Under the pieces are notes generated by a model. The model worked only from the letters and a program-made list of their open reading frames with translations, was not told where the DNA came from and made no database searches. From Thauera sp. 28 (lineage in GTDB: Bacteria; Pseudomonadota; Gammaproteobacteria; Burkholderiales; Rhodocyclaceae), in contig NZ_AMXA01000019.1 of assembly GCF_000310145.2 (NCBI RefSeq), positions 1-64,000 of the forward strand: a DNA stretch of 64,000 bases. Direction: 5' to 3'. Of the stretch, positions 37,043-46,867 are shown one piece after another. Within the stretch, counting starts at the first letter, position 1, and every line of letters begins with the position of its first letter. The position numbers and the translations under genes are program-made.

Positions 37043-38490
37043 TTCTCCGCTCTCAAGCTCACGTAGGAAACAAAGTCGGCTCGCCGGATGAGCACACTCA
37101 CCTGTTGACCGGGGCGCAACTCACCCAACACATGATTGTACGCATCCAGGGTGTCGAGCTTTACATGACGGCCGGCAACCACCATTGCAAGTGCAACGTC
37201 GCCAGGAACGATCTCGGCCCGCGCTGCGGCACCCTGTACGCGCTGCACCAATAACCCCTGGTCGACCTTGCCCTCGCGGCGCTGCGCAGGTGTCGGCACC
37301 ACCAGATCCAGGCCGAGTGCATTGGCTGCCCCACCGGGATCGCCGCCGAGCTCCTCGGCCTCTTCCGCCTCAGGATCCTCCCACTCGCCAACCGTAATCT
37401 TCAACGAGCGTGCCGCGCCAGCGCGATGGATGTCGACGTCGACCTCCTGCCCCGGACGTGCCGCTGCCACGATACGCGGGAGATCGGCCGAGTTTTCCAC
37501 CGGGCGGCCATTGAAGCGGACAATGATGTCGCCCTGCTCGACACCGCCGCGCGCGGCAGGCCCTTCGGGCTCGACGGCACTTACCAATGCCCCTGCGGCA
37601 CGCATCAGCCCAAAGCTGTCGGCAAGTGCGCGCGTGACCTCCTGGATCGACACCCCGATGCGACCGCGTTGCACCCTGCCCGAGGCGCGCAGTTGCTGCT
37701 GGATATCCATCGCAAGATCGATCGGGATCGCAAACGACAAGCCCATGAACCCACCCGTACGGCTGTAGATCTGCGAGTTGATACCGACGACCTCACCCCG
37801 CAGATTGAACAATGGACCGCCCGAGTTGCCAGGATTGATCGCGACGTCGGTCTGGATGAAGGGCACGAAGTTCTCATCCGGCAGGCTACGCCCCTTTGCA
37901 CTCACGATGCCTGCGGTAACCGACTGTTCGAAGCCGAAGGGAGAACCGATCGCGAGCACCCACTCGCCAACCTTCAGCGCATCGGGATTCCCGAACACGA
38001 CGTGAGGCAGATCGCTTGCGTCGATGCGGATCAATGCGACGTCACTGCGTGCATCGGCGCCGATGACCTCGGCGCTGTACTCACGCTTGTCAGCGAGGCG
38101 AACGAGAATCTCCTCGGCCTCCTCGATCACATGTGCGTTGGTCAGGATGTAGCCATCGGCACTGATGATGAACCCTGAACCGAGCGACTGGTTGTCAGGG
38201 TCACCACCCGGCGCCTCCGGGGTGCGCGGAATGAACTTGCGGAAAAAGTCGAACATCGGGTCCGACTCGTTGAGCTCGGGAATCTGAAACGGCAAGCGGC
38301 TGGCCGCCTTGCGCGCCTGCCTGGTGCTGACATTGACCACAGCCGCACCCTGCTTCTCCACCAGACGGGTGAAGTCCGGCAAGGCGGCACTGGCCGCCCA
38401 CGTCGGCGCACCGAAAGCAGTGAGGCACGCGAACAGAACCAGCAAGCGCAGGAGCGCCCCCACGCCGGGCACAGCGGGCATCCGCGCCAT
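37039..38490 (-). CDS. mucD: Periplasmic serine protease, MucD/DegQ family
   Basis: An HtrA-type protease and chaperone for misfolded envelope proteins. The 483-residue protein has a signal peptide ending near AASA (about residue 35), triad His120 (TNAHV), Asp150 (ARSDVAL) and Ser223 (GNSGGPL), and two PDZ domains (about 280-375 and 400-480). The start shares one base with the rseC stop (TGATG). A place in the rpoE operon is the usual MucD context. Confidence 0.95.
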   Translation of the reverse strand: MARMPAVPGVGALLRLLVLFACLTAFGAPTWAASAALPDFTRLVEKQGAAVVNVSTRQARKAASRLPFQIPELNESDPMFDFFRKFIPRTPEAPGGDPDNQSLGSGFIISADGYILTNAHVIEEAEEILVRLADKREYSAEVIGADARSDVALIRIDASDLPHVVFGNPDALKVGEWVLAIGSPFGFEQSVTAGIVSAKGRSLPDENFVPFIQTDVAINPGNSGGPLFNLRGEVVGINSQIYSRTGGFMGLSFAIPIDLAMDIQQQLRASGRVQRGRIGVSIQEVTRALADSFGLMRAAGALVSAVEPEGPAARGGVEQGDIIVRFNGRPVENSADLPRIVAAARPGQEVDVDIHRAGAARSLKITVGEWEDPEAEEAEELGGDPGGAANALGLDLVVPTPAQRREGKVDQGLLVQRVQGAAARAEIVPGDVALAMVVAGRHVKLDTLDAYNHVLGELRPGQQVSVLIRRADFVSYVSLRAEK

Positions 38491-38957
38491 CACCGTTGTG
38501 GGCCGCCCTGCACACACGCAGAGGCCGGCGCCAGGTCCATGCGCAGGCCCAGGCGCCAGTTCCTGCTGCGCGCGAGCACCCTGTTCGTCGCCCACGCCAG
38601 CAGCAAGCCGGCAAGCCCCCCCGCGAGCGCATACGTATCGCCCGAACGCCCATCAGCGAATAGACCACCAAGACCTGCGCCCGAAACCAGCAGCACGGTC
38701 GCCAGACCATAACTGGCAAGCGCCGCGCGCAGCGCCGCGCCGTCGGGGATACTGATCACGACGTCGTCGCCCGGACCGATGCCGGGAACCAGCGGCAGCG
38801 CAAACTCATCCTTGCCGGCACCGAGCGCCTGCGTGATCTGCATTGACCGGCAGCCACCAGGTTCGTCGCAACGCCCGCAACCACCCGCCTTGTCGCTCAG
38901 CTTGACCCAAGCCTTGCCACGCTCGACCCTCAGCACCCGCGCCCGAGCCTGCATCAC
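38490..38957 (-). CDS. rseC: SoxR-reducing/sigma-E regulator RseC
   Basis: A 155-residue RseC/MucC-family membrane protein. The N-terminal part carries the four-Cys motif GGCGRCDEPGGC, and two transmembrane helices follow (about 83-103 and 110-127). In E. coli RseC takes part in the Rsx system and modestly in sigma-E control. It overlaps rseB by four bases and mucD by one. Confidence 0.9.
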   Translation of the reverse strand: MMQARARVLRVERGKAWVKLSDKAGGCGRCDEPGGCRSMQITQALGAGKDEFALPLVPGIGPGDDVVISIPDGAALRAALASYGLATVLLVSGAGLGGLFADGRSGDTYALAGGLAGLLLAWATNRVLARSRNWRLGLRMDLAPASACVQGGPQR

Positions 38958-39922
38958 CGCGACACCGGACGAATGTGGTCGCCCACATGGCGCACCGCGC
39001 GCTCGGGCGCCTCGCCCAGCGCCGTTACCAGATGGCCATCCTGGGCGCGTTTGTAGATGTTGATGGCCCCGGTCGACACCGGCCCCAAACCGATCTCGGA
39101 CCCATCGCCAACCGGTTCGATGAAGACCGAAATGGCCGCCAGTCCGTCACTGAACACCATGTGCACCGCCTGCCCGCGGTCACGCCCCAAGGGCCGTTTC
39201 ATGACCGAAGTGAGCAAATAACCCGGCAGCGGCTCGGTCAGCACCCACCCGGCTTCTGTCTTGGGCATGTCGTCGCCGCGCGCGTTGACAACCTTCCAGT
39301 CGCCATCGGGCGTGAAGCGGGATTCGAGCAAGGCCGCATCGACATCGCCGCCAATGCGGATGTCGCTGAAACTGAACTGCTCTATGAGCAAGCCATGCTC
39401 GTCCACCATGCGCGATTTGAGCAACAGCCCGCTCTGCACTTCGGCCCACAGCGTGTGGCCGTAGCGGAGGTCGTCACGCGGATCGAGCACGATGGCCTGA
39501 GCCTCGTAGCCCGCGACCCTGCTCAACTCACCCTTGCGGATCCGGTAGTACTCCGCGAGGTCGGTCAGACTTGCCGGCAGACGGGCTGGAAAGGCCCGCC
39601 TGCCGCTGGCCTGGTCGATGATGACCGTGCGCTCATCGGGAAGAACGCAGTGCACTTCATTGCCGCGGCGGATGATCTCCCGCGGACTGCCATCGAGCAC
39701 CTCTAGCCGCTCGAGGGCACCTGCCGCATCGACACGGTGAGCAACGCGAGATGTCTCGACATGCCCACCCGACTGATAAACGAAGGTTCCAACGTAATTG
39801 AGGCGCTGCCCTGCGGACTGGATCCTGCCGAGCCAGGACAACGGGTCCGAGGGGCCTTCGGCGTGAGCAGGCGTTTGCAGCAGCAAGGCGCAGGCGGTCA
39901 GTACGGCTGCGCTGAACCTCAT
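38954..39922 (-). CDS. rseB: Sigma-E regulatory protein RseB/MucB
   Basis: A periplasmic protein that binds the anti-sigma factor RseA and protects it from proteolysis until mislocalised lipids or lipopolysaccharide are sensed. The 322-residue protein has a signal peptide (residues 1-21, ending AHA), the family start DPLSWLGRIQSAGQRLNYVGTF and the LEVLDGSPREIIRRG segment. Its start overlaps the rseA stop. Confidence 0.95.
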   Translation of the reverse strand: MRFSAAVLTACALLLQTPAHAEGPSDPLSWLGRIQSAGQRLNYVGTFVYQSGGHVETSRVAHRVDAAGALERLEVLDGSPREIIRRGNEVHCVLPDERTVIIDQASGRRAFPARLPASLTDLAEYYRIRKGELSRVAGYEAQAIVLDPRDDLRYGHTLWAEVQSGLLLKSRMVDEHGLLIEQFSFSDIRIGGDVDAALLESRFTPDGDWKVVNARGDDMPKTEAGWVLTEPLPGYLLTSVMKRPLGRDRGQAVHMVFSDGLAAISVFIEPVGDGSEIGLGPVSTGAINIYKRAQDGHLVTALGEAPERAVRHVGDHIRPVSR

Positions 39923-40464
39923 CGGCCCGTTCCCTGGCGCTGATCGGAAACAGTCCTCACGTACTGCACGCCAGCGGGCAGCGGACCGACGCCGCTCAGG
40001 CCCTGATGCGCAAACACATATTCGCGATGCGGGTCCAGGCCCACCGGCTGGACCGACGCACGCACGGCCGGCGCAGCCACCACCTGAACCTTGGCAGCCT
40101 CGCTCGCCAGCTTCGCAGGTGCGCGATCGTCCTGGGAGTAGAGCGTTGCAGCCACGAGCCCCACCGCGGCCACACCCATCACCGACGCAGCGATCGGCAA
40201 CAAGGACTGCCAGACCGACCGCCTGACGCTGTCGCCGGCAGCAGGCCGGGGAGCAAGAACAGTCGGCTCGTCGTCGAGCCGGGCCATCACGCGATCGACG
40301 AAATCACTCGAGCCGAAGCGATCGCCGCGGATCGCATCGCCGATCAAACAATATGCATCCCACTGCCGCTGCAGTCCCGAATCGACCCCCATGCGCTCGA
40401 TGACCGAACGCGTGGCCTGCTCGTCGAGATCTCCATCAAGCAACGCCGATACCTTGTCCTTCAT
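39919..40464 (-). CDS. rseA: Anti-sigma-E factor RseA/MucA
   Basis: A 181-residue inner-membrane anti-sigma factor. The cytoplasmic N-terminus (MKDKVSALLDGDLDE, WDAYCLIGDAIRGD) binds RpoE; one membrane helix lies near residues 90-110 (LLPIAASVMGVAAVGLVAA), with a periplasmic tail for RseB. ATG at 40464 has TAGGTGG upstream and matches family starts; an in-frame GTG at 40473 abuts the rpoE stop. Confidence 0.93.
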   Translation of the reverse strand: MKDKVSALLDGDLDEQATRSVIERMGVDSGLQRQWDAYCLIGDAIRGDRFGSSDFVDRVMARLDDEPTVLAPRPAAGDSVRRSVWQSLLPIAASVMGVAAVGLVAATLYSQDDRAPAKLASEAAKVQVVAAPAVRASVQPVGLDPHREYVFAHQGLSGVGPLPAGVQYVRTVSDQRQGTGR

Positions 40465-40473
40465 GTCTGCCAC

Positions 40474-41073
40474 CTACCAACGTTTGTCCGGCGCCGTGTC
40501 GAGCAACGGCCGCAGACGCTCTGCAATCGCTTCACGCGCGCGGAAGATCCGCGAGCGCACCGTGCCTATGGGGCACTCCATGATGCTGGCGATCTCTTCG
40601 TAGCTCAGACCCTCGAACTCTCGCAGCATGATCGCCGTCCTCAACTCCTCGGGCAGATCGCCCATTGCCCCCTCGACGGCCTCACCGATCTGGCGTGTCA
40701 TCAACAAACGCTCGGGCGTGTTGATGTCCCGCAACTGGTCTCCATCCTCGAAGGTCTCGGCCTCTTCCGAGTCGAAACTCGTCGATGTCGGCGCTCTTCT
40801 GCCCTGAGATACCAGGTAGTTCTTCGCCGTATTGACTCCGATCCGGTAAAGCCATGTGTAAAAGGCACTGTCTCCGCGGAAAGAACCCAACGCCCGGTAG
40901 GCCTTGATGAAGGTCTCCTGCGCAACGTCCTCGACTTCGGCGGGATCGCGGATCAGACGCGACAACAAACGATTCAACTTGCGCTGGTACTTGGATACCA
41001 GCAAGCCGAATGCCTGCTTGTCGCCGCGCTGTACGCGCTCGACGAGTTGCTGATCGAGCTCACGATCGCTCAT
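40474..41073 (-). CDS. rpoE: ECF sigma factor RpoE/AlgU
   Basis: A 199-residue sigma-E for the envelope stress response. Region 2 is DVAQETFIKAYRAL with the -10-recognising FYTWLYRIGVNTAKNYL, and region 4 is LPEELRTAIMLREFEGLSYEEIA plus CPIGTVRSRIFRAREA. It heads the rpoE-rseA-rseB-rseC-mucD operon and is divergent from nadB, as in E. coli. Confidence 0.97.
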   Translation of the reverse strand: MSDRELDQQLVERVQRGDKQAFGLLVSKYQRKLNRLLSRLIRDPAEVEDVAQETFIKAYRALGSFRGDSAFYTWLYRIGVNTAKNYLVSQGRRAPTSTSFDSEEAETFEDGDQLRDINTPERLLMTRQIGEAVEGAMGDLPEELRTAIMLREFEGLSYEEIASIMECPIGTVRSRIFRAREAIAERLRPLLDTAPDKRW

Positions 41074-41114
41074 GTAATAAGTTCTTCCGGATATTCAGAA
41101 TATGAAGCGTCCGG

Positions 41115-41120
41115 ATTATA
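41115..41120 (-). promoter_or_regulatory. Possible -10 for the rpoE operon
   Basis: The minus strand reads TTATAAT about 42 bases before the rpoE start. The 243-base space to nadB must serve both genes. A clear -35, or a sigma-E autoregulatory GGAACTT/TCAAA pair, was not found. Confidence 0.4.
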
Positions 41121-41316
41121 AGCGACCGAGTGGGCAATCAGCAGCAATCGAAGACATGGTTCAAGACAGGCGGCCGTTAAAATAGTTCAGCCCCCGACAG
41201 GGTCATTCGATCAGGACTTACCGGCCCCCTGCCAGTACGCTCCACCGGGCCTGGCCACGCGGCACGGCGCCGCGACATGCTATATTTCGCCCCTTCCCAC
41301 GAGCCAGAGCGACATC

Positions 41317-42918
41317 TTGCTGAAACAGTACGACGTACTCATCCTTGGCAGCGGCACCGCCGGGCAGTCGATGGCACTGCGCCTCGCCGACAGCATGCGC
41401 GTCGCCCTCGTGACCAAGCGCGAGCTTTCGGACAGCGCGAGCAACTGGGCGCAGGGCGGCATTGCCGCCGTACTCGATACTGCAGACAGCGTCGAAGCGC
41501 ATGTGCGCGACACCTTCGTCGCCGGCGCCGAGCTGTGCAATCCGCGCTCCACACGACTGGTCGTCGAAAACGGCAAGCGTGCGATCGACTGGCTCATCGA
41601 CCGCGGCGTACCCTTCACGCGCGAGGCGGACTCCAGGCTCGGCTACCATCTCACACGCGAAGGCGGACACTCCCACCGGCGCATCATCCATGCCGCCGAC
41701 GCCACTGGCGCCGCGGTGCAATCGACGCTCGGCGCGCAGGTGAGCGCGCATCCGAACATCGACGTCTTCGAGCATCACATCGCGATCGATCTCGTGATCG
41801 GCGACAAGGTGGGCCAGCCCGGGGCAGGCTGCCTCGGCGCATACGTGCTGGATATCGATGCCGATCGCGTGGTGACGTTTGCGGCGCGCAACACAGTGCT
41901 GGCCACGGGCGGCACCGGCAAGGTCTATCTGTACACGACGAACCCGGACGTCGCCACCGGTGACGGCGTAGCCATGGCGTGGCGAGCAGGCTGCCGAGTC
42001 GGGAACATGGAGTTCATCCAGTTCCATCCGACCTGCCTCTACCACCCTCATGCAAAATCGTTCCTGATATCGGAAGCCGTACGCGGAGAGGGTGGACTTC
42101 TGAAGCTACCCGACGGCACGCGCTTCATGCCTGACCACGACCCTCGCGAAGAGCTTGCGCCGCGCGATGTGGTTGCGCGGGCGATCGACTTCGAAATGAA
42201 GAAGCGCGGCCTGGACTGCGTCTACCTCGACATCAGCCACAAGCCGGCAGAGTGGCTTCGCGGTCACTTTCCGAACATTTACCGGCGCTGCCTCGAGCTT
42301 GGGATAGACATCACCCGCGAACCGATTCCGGTCGTACCGGCTGCACACTATTCCTGCGGCGGCATCGTTACCGACCTCGCTGCACGGACCGACGTACCGG
42401 GGTTGTACGCCGTTGGCGAGTCGGCGTTCACCGGGCTTCATGGCGCCAACCGCCTCGCTAGCAACTCGCTGCTGGAGTGCCTGGTATTTGGCGAAGCGGC
42501 CGCCGAGGACATCTTGTCCAAGCCGCGCACGCAACCGCCCGTACTGCCCGACTGGGACGAGAGCCGGGTCACCGACGCCGACGAGGAAGTGGTCATCACC
42601 CACAACTGGGCTGAACTCAGGCGCGCGATGTGGGACTACGTCGGCATTGTGCGCACCACCAAGCGCCTCCTCCGCGCCCAGCACCGGATTCGCCTGCTGG
42701 CCAGCGAGATCCACGAGTTCTACAGCCATTTCCGCGTGAGCAACGACCTGATCGAACTGCGCAACCTCGTGGTCACTGCCGACCTCATCGTGCGCTGCGC
42801 CCTCAAGCGCAAGGAAAGCCGCGGACTTCATTACTCCAACGACTTCCCTGAGACGCTCGCCCGCCCGCGGGACACCATCCTTCGCCCGCCAAAGGCCAGG
42901 CGCTCTGCACAAGGCTGA
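41317..42918 (+). CDS. nadB: L-aspartate oxidase
   Basis: Oxidises aspartate to iminoaspartate, the first step of NAD synthesis. The 533-residue flavoprotein has the FAD motif [22 protein letters not shown], the active-site segment [19 protein letters not shown], and the C-terminal LFAD/SDH-like ALASNSLLE region (here [15 protein letters not shown]). TTG at 41317 is the only start that keeps the FAD motif. It is divergent from rpoE. Confidence 0.95.
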   Translation: MLKQYDVLILGSGTAGQSMALRLADSMRVALVTKRELSDSASNWAQGGIAAVLDTADSVEAHVRDTFVAGAELCNPRSTRLVVENGKRAIDWLIDRGVPFTREADSRLGYHLTREGGHSHRRIIHAADATGAAVQSTLGAQVSAHPNIDVFEHHIAIDLVIGDKVGQPGAGCLGAYVLDIDADRVVTFAARNTVLATGGTGKVYLYTTNPDVATGDGVAMAWRAGCRVGNMEFIQFHPTCLYHPHAKSFLISEAVRGEGGLLKLPDGTRFMPDHDPREELAPRDVVARAIDFEMKKRGLDCVYLDISHKPAEWLRGHFPNIYRRCLELGIDITREPIPVVPAAHYSCGGIVTDLAARTDVPGLYAVGESAFTGLHGANRLASNSLLECLVFGEAAAEDILSKPRTQPPVLPDWDESRVTDADEEVVITHNWAELRRAMWDYVGIVRTTKRLLRAQHRIRLLASEIHEFYSHFRVSNDLIELRNLVVTADLIVRCALKRKESRGLHYSNDFPETLARPRDTILRPPKARRSAQG

Positions 42919-42923
42919 CACTG

Positions 42924-42944
42924 CCCGGCACACCCTGTGCCGGG
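42924..42944. terminator. Hairpin between nadB and the YgfX-like gene
   Basis: Perfect nine-base arms CCCGGCACA and TGTGCCGGG around CCC, filling the gap between two convergent stops. No T tract on either side, so termination strength is uncertain. Confidence 0.6.
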
Positions 42945-43448
42945 TCAGGCGGCACGCCCATCGGAGGCATCGGCACGCACGGCCTCATGACGCAGCCAGA
43001 TGCGCAGCCCGCGCCATTGTTGCGCATCGAGATTTGCAGCCACGATCATGAAGCGCCGCGAGCGACCTGGACGCATACGGCCCTCGAACTCCGGGCACGA
43101 CTGAAACCACACGGCCCATTCGAACACCACGATCGAATGCGGCACCACCCTTCCCCGCAATGGCGGAGCGGCTGGCTGCAGAAGTGAAATCTCACCCGCC
43201 TCGTTCAGTGCCAGGTGCAGCCTCCTTTTGCGCCACTCCTGGACCAACGCCCTGATCAGCGAGGCGAACAGCACGCAGCCAGCGCCACCGGCGATGACCG
43301 CCTGCATCACACCCTGCCCGCCGAGCAGTGCCTCGAGCCCAAACGCAGGGACATGAAAAAGCGCCAGTGCAGCCGCAACATGCGCGACCGACACTGACGC
43401 CATCACCCCCGGGGAGGGGCGCAATGCTATGATCAGCGGCTCATGCAT
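42945..43448 (-). CDS. YgfX-like membrane protein
   Basis: A 167-residue protein with two adjacent hydrophobic segments near the N-terminus (about 15-60) and a soluble C-terminal half with SIVVFEWAVWF and RRFMIVAANLDAQQWRGLRIWL. The layout and the closing L-R-I-W-L element resemble YgfX (CptA), known in E. coli as a partner of SdhE. It starts 21 bases after the fabF stop, so it is co-transcribed with the fatty-acid genes. The family assignment is tentative. Confidence 0.6.
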   Translation of the reverse strand: MHEPLIIALRPSPGVMASVSVAHVAAALALFHVPAFGLEALLGGQGVMQAVIAGGAGCVLFASLIRALVQEWRKRRLHLALNEAGEISLLQPAAPPLRGRVVPHSIVVFEWAVWFQSCPEFEGRMRPGRSRRFMIVAANLDAQQWRGLRIWLRHEAVRADASDGRAA

Positions 43449-43469
43449 GGGAGGCCATGCATATCGCCA

Positions 43470-44711
43470 TCAAATCCGGCGGAAAACCAGGGTGCCGTTT
43501 GTACCGCCAAAGCCGAAGTTGTTCTTGAGGGCGACATCGATCTTCATCGGCCGCGCCACATTGGCGCAGTAGTCGAGATCGCACTCCGGATCCTGCTCGA
43601 AGATATTGATGGTGGGCGGCGAGACCTGATGATGCACGGCAAGCACCGTCAAAACCGACTCCAGACCACCGGCCCCACCGAGCAGATGCCCGGTCATCGA
43701 CTTGGTGGAGTTCACGACGAGCTTGCGCGCCGCATCGACACCAAAGGCAAGCTTGATCGCCTCGGTCTCGTTCTTGTCACCGAGCGGCGTCGAGGTGCCG
43801 TGTGCGTTGAGATAGTGCACCTCGTCGGCATTGACGCCGGCGTTCCTCATCGCATTGACCATACTGCGCCGCGGCCCATCGGTATCGGGCGCCGTCATGT
43901 GGTAGGCGTCACCGCTCATGCCGAAGCCCGCAAGCTCGGCATAGATCTTCGCACCGCGCTTGACCGCATGCTCGTACTCTTCGATGACCAGGACGCCCGC
44001 CCCCTCGCCAAGCACGAAGCCATCACGATCCTTGTCCCAGGGGCGGCTGGCCGTGGCGGGATCGTCATTGCGGGTCGACAATGCCTTTGCCGAACCGAAG
44101 CCACCGATCGCGAGATGCGTGACAGTCGATTCGGCGCCGCCGCATACCATCACGTCGGCGTCACCGTACTCGATCATGCGCGCACTCATGCCGATGGCGT
44201 GCAGGCCGGTCGTACACGCAGTCACGACGGACAGGTTGGGCCCCTTCATGCCATGCATGATCGAGAGGTTGCCCGAGATCATGTTGATGATGGTGCCCGG
44301 AATGAAGAAGGGCGAGATCTTGCGCGGACCACCGTTGAGGTAGTCGTTATGCGTGTCTTCAATCATCGGCAGGCCACCAATGCCCGATCCGATGTTCACG
44401 CCAATCCGGTCGGCATTGGTCTCATTGACCTCGATGCCGGAATCGCGGATTGCCTGGATGCCCGCCGCCATGCCGTAGTGGATGAAGACATCCATGCGGC
44501 GCGCCTCTTTGGGCGACAGGTAGGCCGAAACGTCGAAGCCCTTCACCTCGCCTGCGATGCGTGCTGCGAATCCGCTGGCATCAAAGCGCGTGATGGGGCC
44601 GATACCACTCTTGCCGGCAAGAATATTTGCCCAGGCTTCCTGGACGGTATTTCCGACCGGCGAAATGACGCCCAGACCGGTGACGACGACTCTGCGACGC
44701 GACACAGGCAA
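43470..44711 (-). CDS. fabF: 3-oxoacyl-ACP synthase II
   Basis: A condensing enzyme that elongates acyl-ACP with malonyl-ACP. The 413-residue protein has catalytic Cys166 ([10 protein letters not shown]) and the two His in [11 protein letters not shown] and [13 protein letters not shown]. It follows acpP by about 100 bases in the fab cluster. Confidence 0.97.
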   Translation of the reverse strand: MPVSRRRVVVTGLGVISPVGNTVQEAWANILAGKSGIGPITRFDASGFAARIAGEVKGFDVSAYLSPKEARRMDVFIHYGMAAGIQAIRDSGIEVNETNADRIGVNIGSGIGGLPMIEDTHNDYLNGGPRKISPFFIPGTIINMISGNLSIMHGMKGPNLSVVTACTTGLHAIGMSARMIEYGDADVMVCGGAESTVTHLAIGGFGSAKALSTRNDDPATASRPWDKDRDGFVLGEGAGVLVIEEYEHAVKRGAKIYAELAGFGMSGDAYHMTAPDTDGPRRSMVNAMRNAGVNADEVHYLNAHGTSTPLGDKNETEAIKLAFGVDAARKLVVNSTKSMTGHLLGGAGGLESVLTVLAVHHQVSPPTINIFEQDPECDLDYCANVARPMKIDVALKNNFGFGGTNGTLVFRRI

Positions 44712-44810
44712 CTCCGATATGAAACGATGAAAAGGGTAAAACTGACCTGCCCGGGGCCACGCGCAAACGCGGCAACCGGACAGGCTACGCCTTGAAAGCG
44801 CTGATGCTGC

Positions 44811-45050
44811 TTACTTCTTGAGGTGGGCGTTGACGTAGTCGATCGCCTGCTGGACGGTGGTGATCTTCTCGGCCTCTTCGTCCGGAATCTCGCACTCGAA
44901 CTCTTCTTCCAGCGCCATGACGAGTTCCACGGTGTCCAGCGAATCCGCGCCCAGATCATCGACGAACGAAGATTCGGTCTTGATCTCCGATTCGTTCACG
45001 CCAAGTTGCTCAGCGACGATCTTCTTGACGCGCTGTTCGATGTTCTCCAT
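44811..45050 (-). CDS. acpP: Acyl carrier protein
   Basis: A 79-residue acidic four-helix protein carrying acyl chains on phosphopantetheine at Ser37 (GADSLDTVE). The ATG at 45050 has AAGGAG seven bases upstream, and the N-terminus [12 protein letters not shown] is typical. A longer upstream frame is not needed. It lies between fabG and fabF. Confidence 0.98.
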   Translation of the reverse strand: MENIEQRVKKIVAEQLGVNESEIKTESSFVDDLGADSLDTVELVMALEEEFECEIPDEEAEKITTVQQAIDYVNAHLKK

Positions 45051-45141
45051 GAACCAACTCCTTCCTGAGGGTGACAGGTGTATTGAAAAAAAGCCGGCGT
45101 ATTCTACCAAAACGCCGGGGAACCGCTATCCCGATCCGTTA

Positions 45142-45891
45142 TCAGGACATGTACATACCACCATTGACGTGCAGCGTGGTTCCGGTCACATAGGCGGCGG
45201 CAGGAGAGGCCAGGAAGGCGACCGCAGCGGCGATCTCCTCGGGACGACCCAGACGGCCAAGAGCAATGTTGCCTAGCAGCGCATCGCGTGCCGCCTCGGG
45301 CAGCGCACGCGTCATGTCGGTGTCGATGAAGCCAGGCGCCACGCAATTGACCGTGATGTTGCGGCTGCCCAACTCGCGCGCCAGTGCGCGCGTCATGCCG
45401 GCCACACCGGCCTTGGCCGCTGCGTAGTTGGCCTGTCCGGGATTGCCGGCACTCGCCACCACCGAAGTGATGTTGATGATGCGACCATTGCGCGCCTTCA
45501 TCATGCCGCGCATGACGAGCTTGCTCATGCGAAACACAGCGCGCAGATTGGTGTCGATAACCGCATCCCACTCCTCATCCTTCATGCGCATCGCAAGGTT
45601 GTCGCGAGTGATGCCAGCATTGTTGACCAGGATGGTAACCGCACCGAACTGCTTCTCGATGTCGCCGATCAGCGCCTCACAGGCGTTGGCATCGGTCACA
45701 TTCAGCGCCAGCCCTGTCCCCTTGGCGCCCAACTCGGCAAGCGCAGCCGCAATGTCGGCAGCGCCGGAGGCGGAGGTTGCCGTACCCACAACGATGGCAC
45801 CAAGCCGCGCCAACTCGAGCGCTACCGCGCGGCCGATGCCGCGGGAGGCGCCAGTAACGAGTGCGACCTGCCCTTCAAGCGAAAAGCTCAT
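45142..45891 (-). CDS. fabG: 3-oxoacyl-ACP reductase
   Basis: An NADPH-dependent SDR that reduces 3-oxoacyl-ACP. The 249-residue protein has TGASRGIGRAVA, the NNAGITRDNL motif, the Ser of ITSVVASAG and the YxxxK pair in QANYAAAKAG, then an HVNGGMYMS end. It is 3 bases after the fabD stop. Confidence 0.97.
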   Translation of the reverse strand: MSFSLEGQVALVTGASRGIGRAVALELARLGAIVVGTATSASGAADIAAALAELGAKGTGLALNVTDANACEALIGDIEKQFGAVTILVNNAGITRDNLAMRMKDEEWDAVIDTNLRAVFRMSKLVMRGMMKARNGRIINITSVVASAGNPGQANYAAAKAGVAGMTRALARELGSRNITVNCVAPGFIDTDMTRALPEAARDALLGNIALGRLGRPEEIAAAVAFLASPAAAYVTGTTLHVNGGMYMS

Positions 45892-45894
45892 GCG

Positions 45895-46824
45895 TTACCT
45901 CACTGCGGCGATGGATTGTTCGAGGCTGGCCGCATCGTGTGCCGAGCCTCCTTCGACTTCCTTGGCGATGCGCTTGGTCATGCCTGCCAGCACCTTGCCC
46001 GGACCGCATTCGATCACATGGCTCATTCCACGGCGTGCCATCTCCTGCACCAGTTCGATCCAGCGCACCGGAGAATAGGCCTGGCGAACGAGTGCATCGC
46101 GAATCTTCTCAGGCTCATCATAGACGGCCACGTCAACGTTGTTGATGACACCGATCGTGGGTGTGGAGACAGCAACCGTTGCCAGGCGCTCGGCAAGACG
46201 CTCCGCAGCCGGGCGCATCAGCGCACAATGAAACGGCGCCGACACCGGAAGCAGCACGGCGCGCTTGGCACCCTTCGCCTTGGCGATCTCGCTTGCACGC
46301 TCGACAGCCGCCTTCGCACCCGCGATGACGATCTGCCCAGGCGCATTGAGATTCGCAGCTTCGACCACCTGGCCCTGGGCCGCCTCGGCGCAGGCTTCTC
46401 GCACCGCTTCAGCCTCGAGCCCCATCACCGCCGCCATTGCACCTTCGCCGGCCGGCACCGCCTCCTGCATCGCCTGGGCGCGGAAGCGCACCAGCGGAAC
46501 GGCGTCGGCAAAGGCCAGCGCACCGGCAGCAACCAGCGCGGAATACTCACCCAGGCTGTGTCCGGCGACCAGGGCGGGCGCAGGCCCACCTGCCGCGATC
46601 CATGCGCGATAAGTCGCCACCCCTGCGGTAAGCATCAGGGGCTGGGTATTCACCGTCAGCGACAGGCGCTCGGCCGGCCCGTCGCAGACCATGGCCCACA
46701 AGTCCTCGCCCAGGGCATCGGAAGCCTCGGCAAACGTGTCACGAACGACGGCCGACTCGCCGTAGGCGGCCATCATGCCGACCGACTGCGAACCCTGGCC
46801 GGGAAAAACCAGCGCAAATGCCAT
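45895..46824 (-). CDS. fabD: Malonyl-CoA:ACP transacylase
   Basis: Moves malonyl from CoA to ACP. The 309-residue protein has FPGQGSQSVGM, the nucleophile elbow VAGHSLGEYSALVAAG, the active-site Arg in LVRFRAQAMQ and the His of SAPFHCALM. ATG at 46824 has GGAG six bases upstream. Confidence 0.97.
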   Translation of the reverse strand: MAFALVFPGQGSQSVGMMAAYGESAVVRDTFAEASDALGEDLWAMVCDGPAERLSLTVNTQPLMLTAGVATYRAWIAAGGPAPALVAGHSLGEYSALVAAGALAFADAVPLVRFRAQAMQEAVPAGEGAMAAVMGLEAEAVREACAEAAQGQVVEAANLNAPGQIVIAGAKAAVERASEIAKAKGAKRAVLLPVSAPFHCALMRPAAERLAERLATVAVSTPTIGVINNVDVAVYDEPEKIRDALVRQAYSPVRWIELVQEMARRGMSHVIECGPGKVLAGMTKRIAKEVEGGSAHDAASLEQSIAAVR

Positions 46825-46867
46825 GCTGTTCTCCACCAATCAGAAAAAAGTGAAAGCAGGAAGCGAT

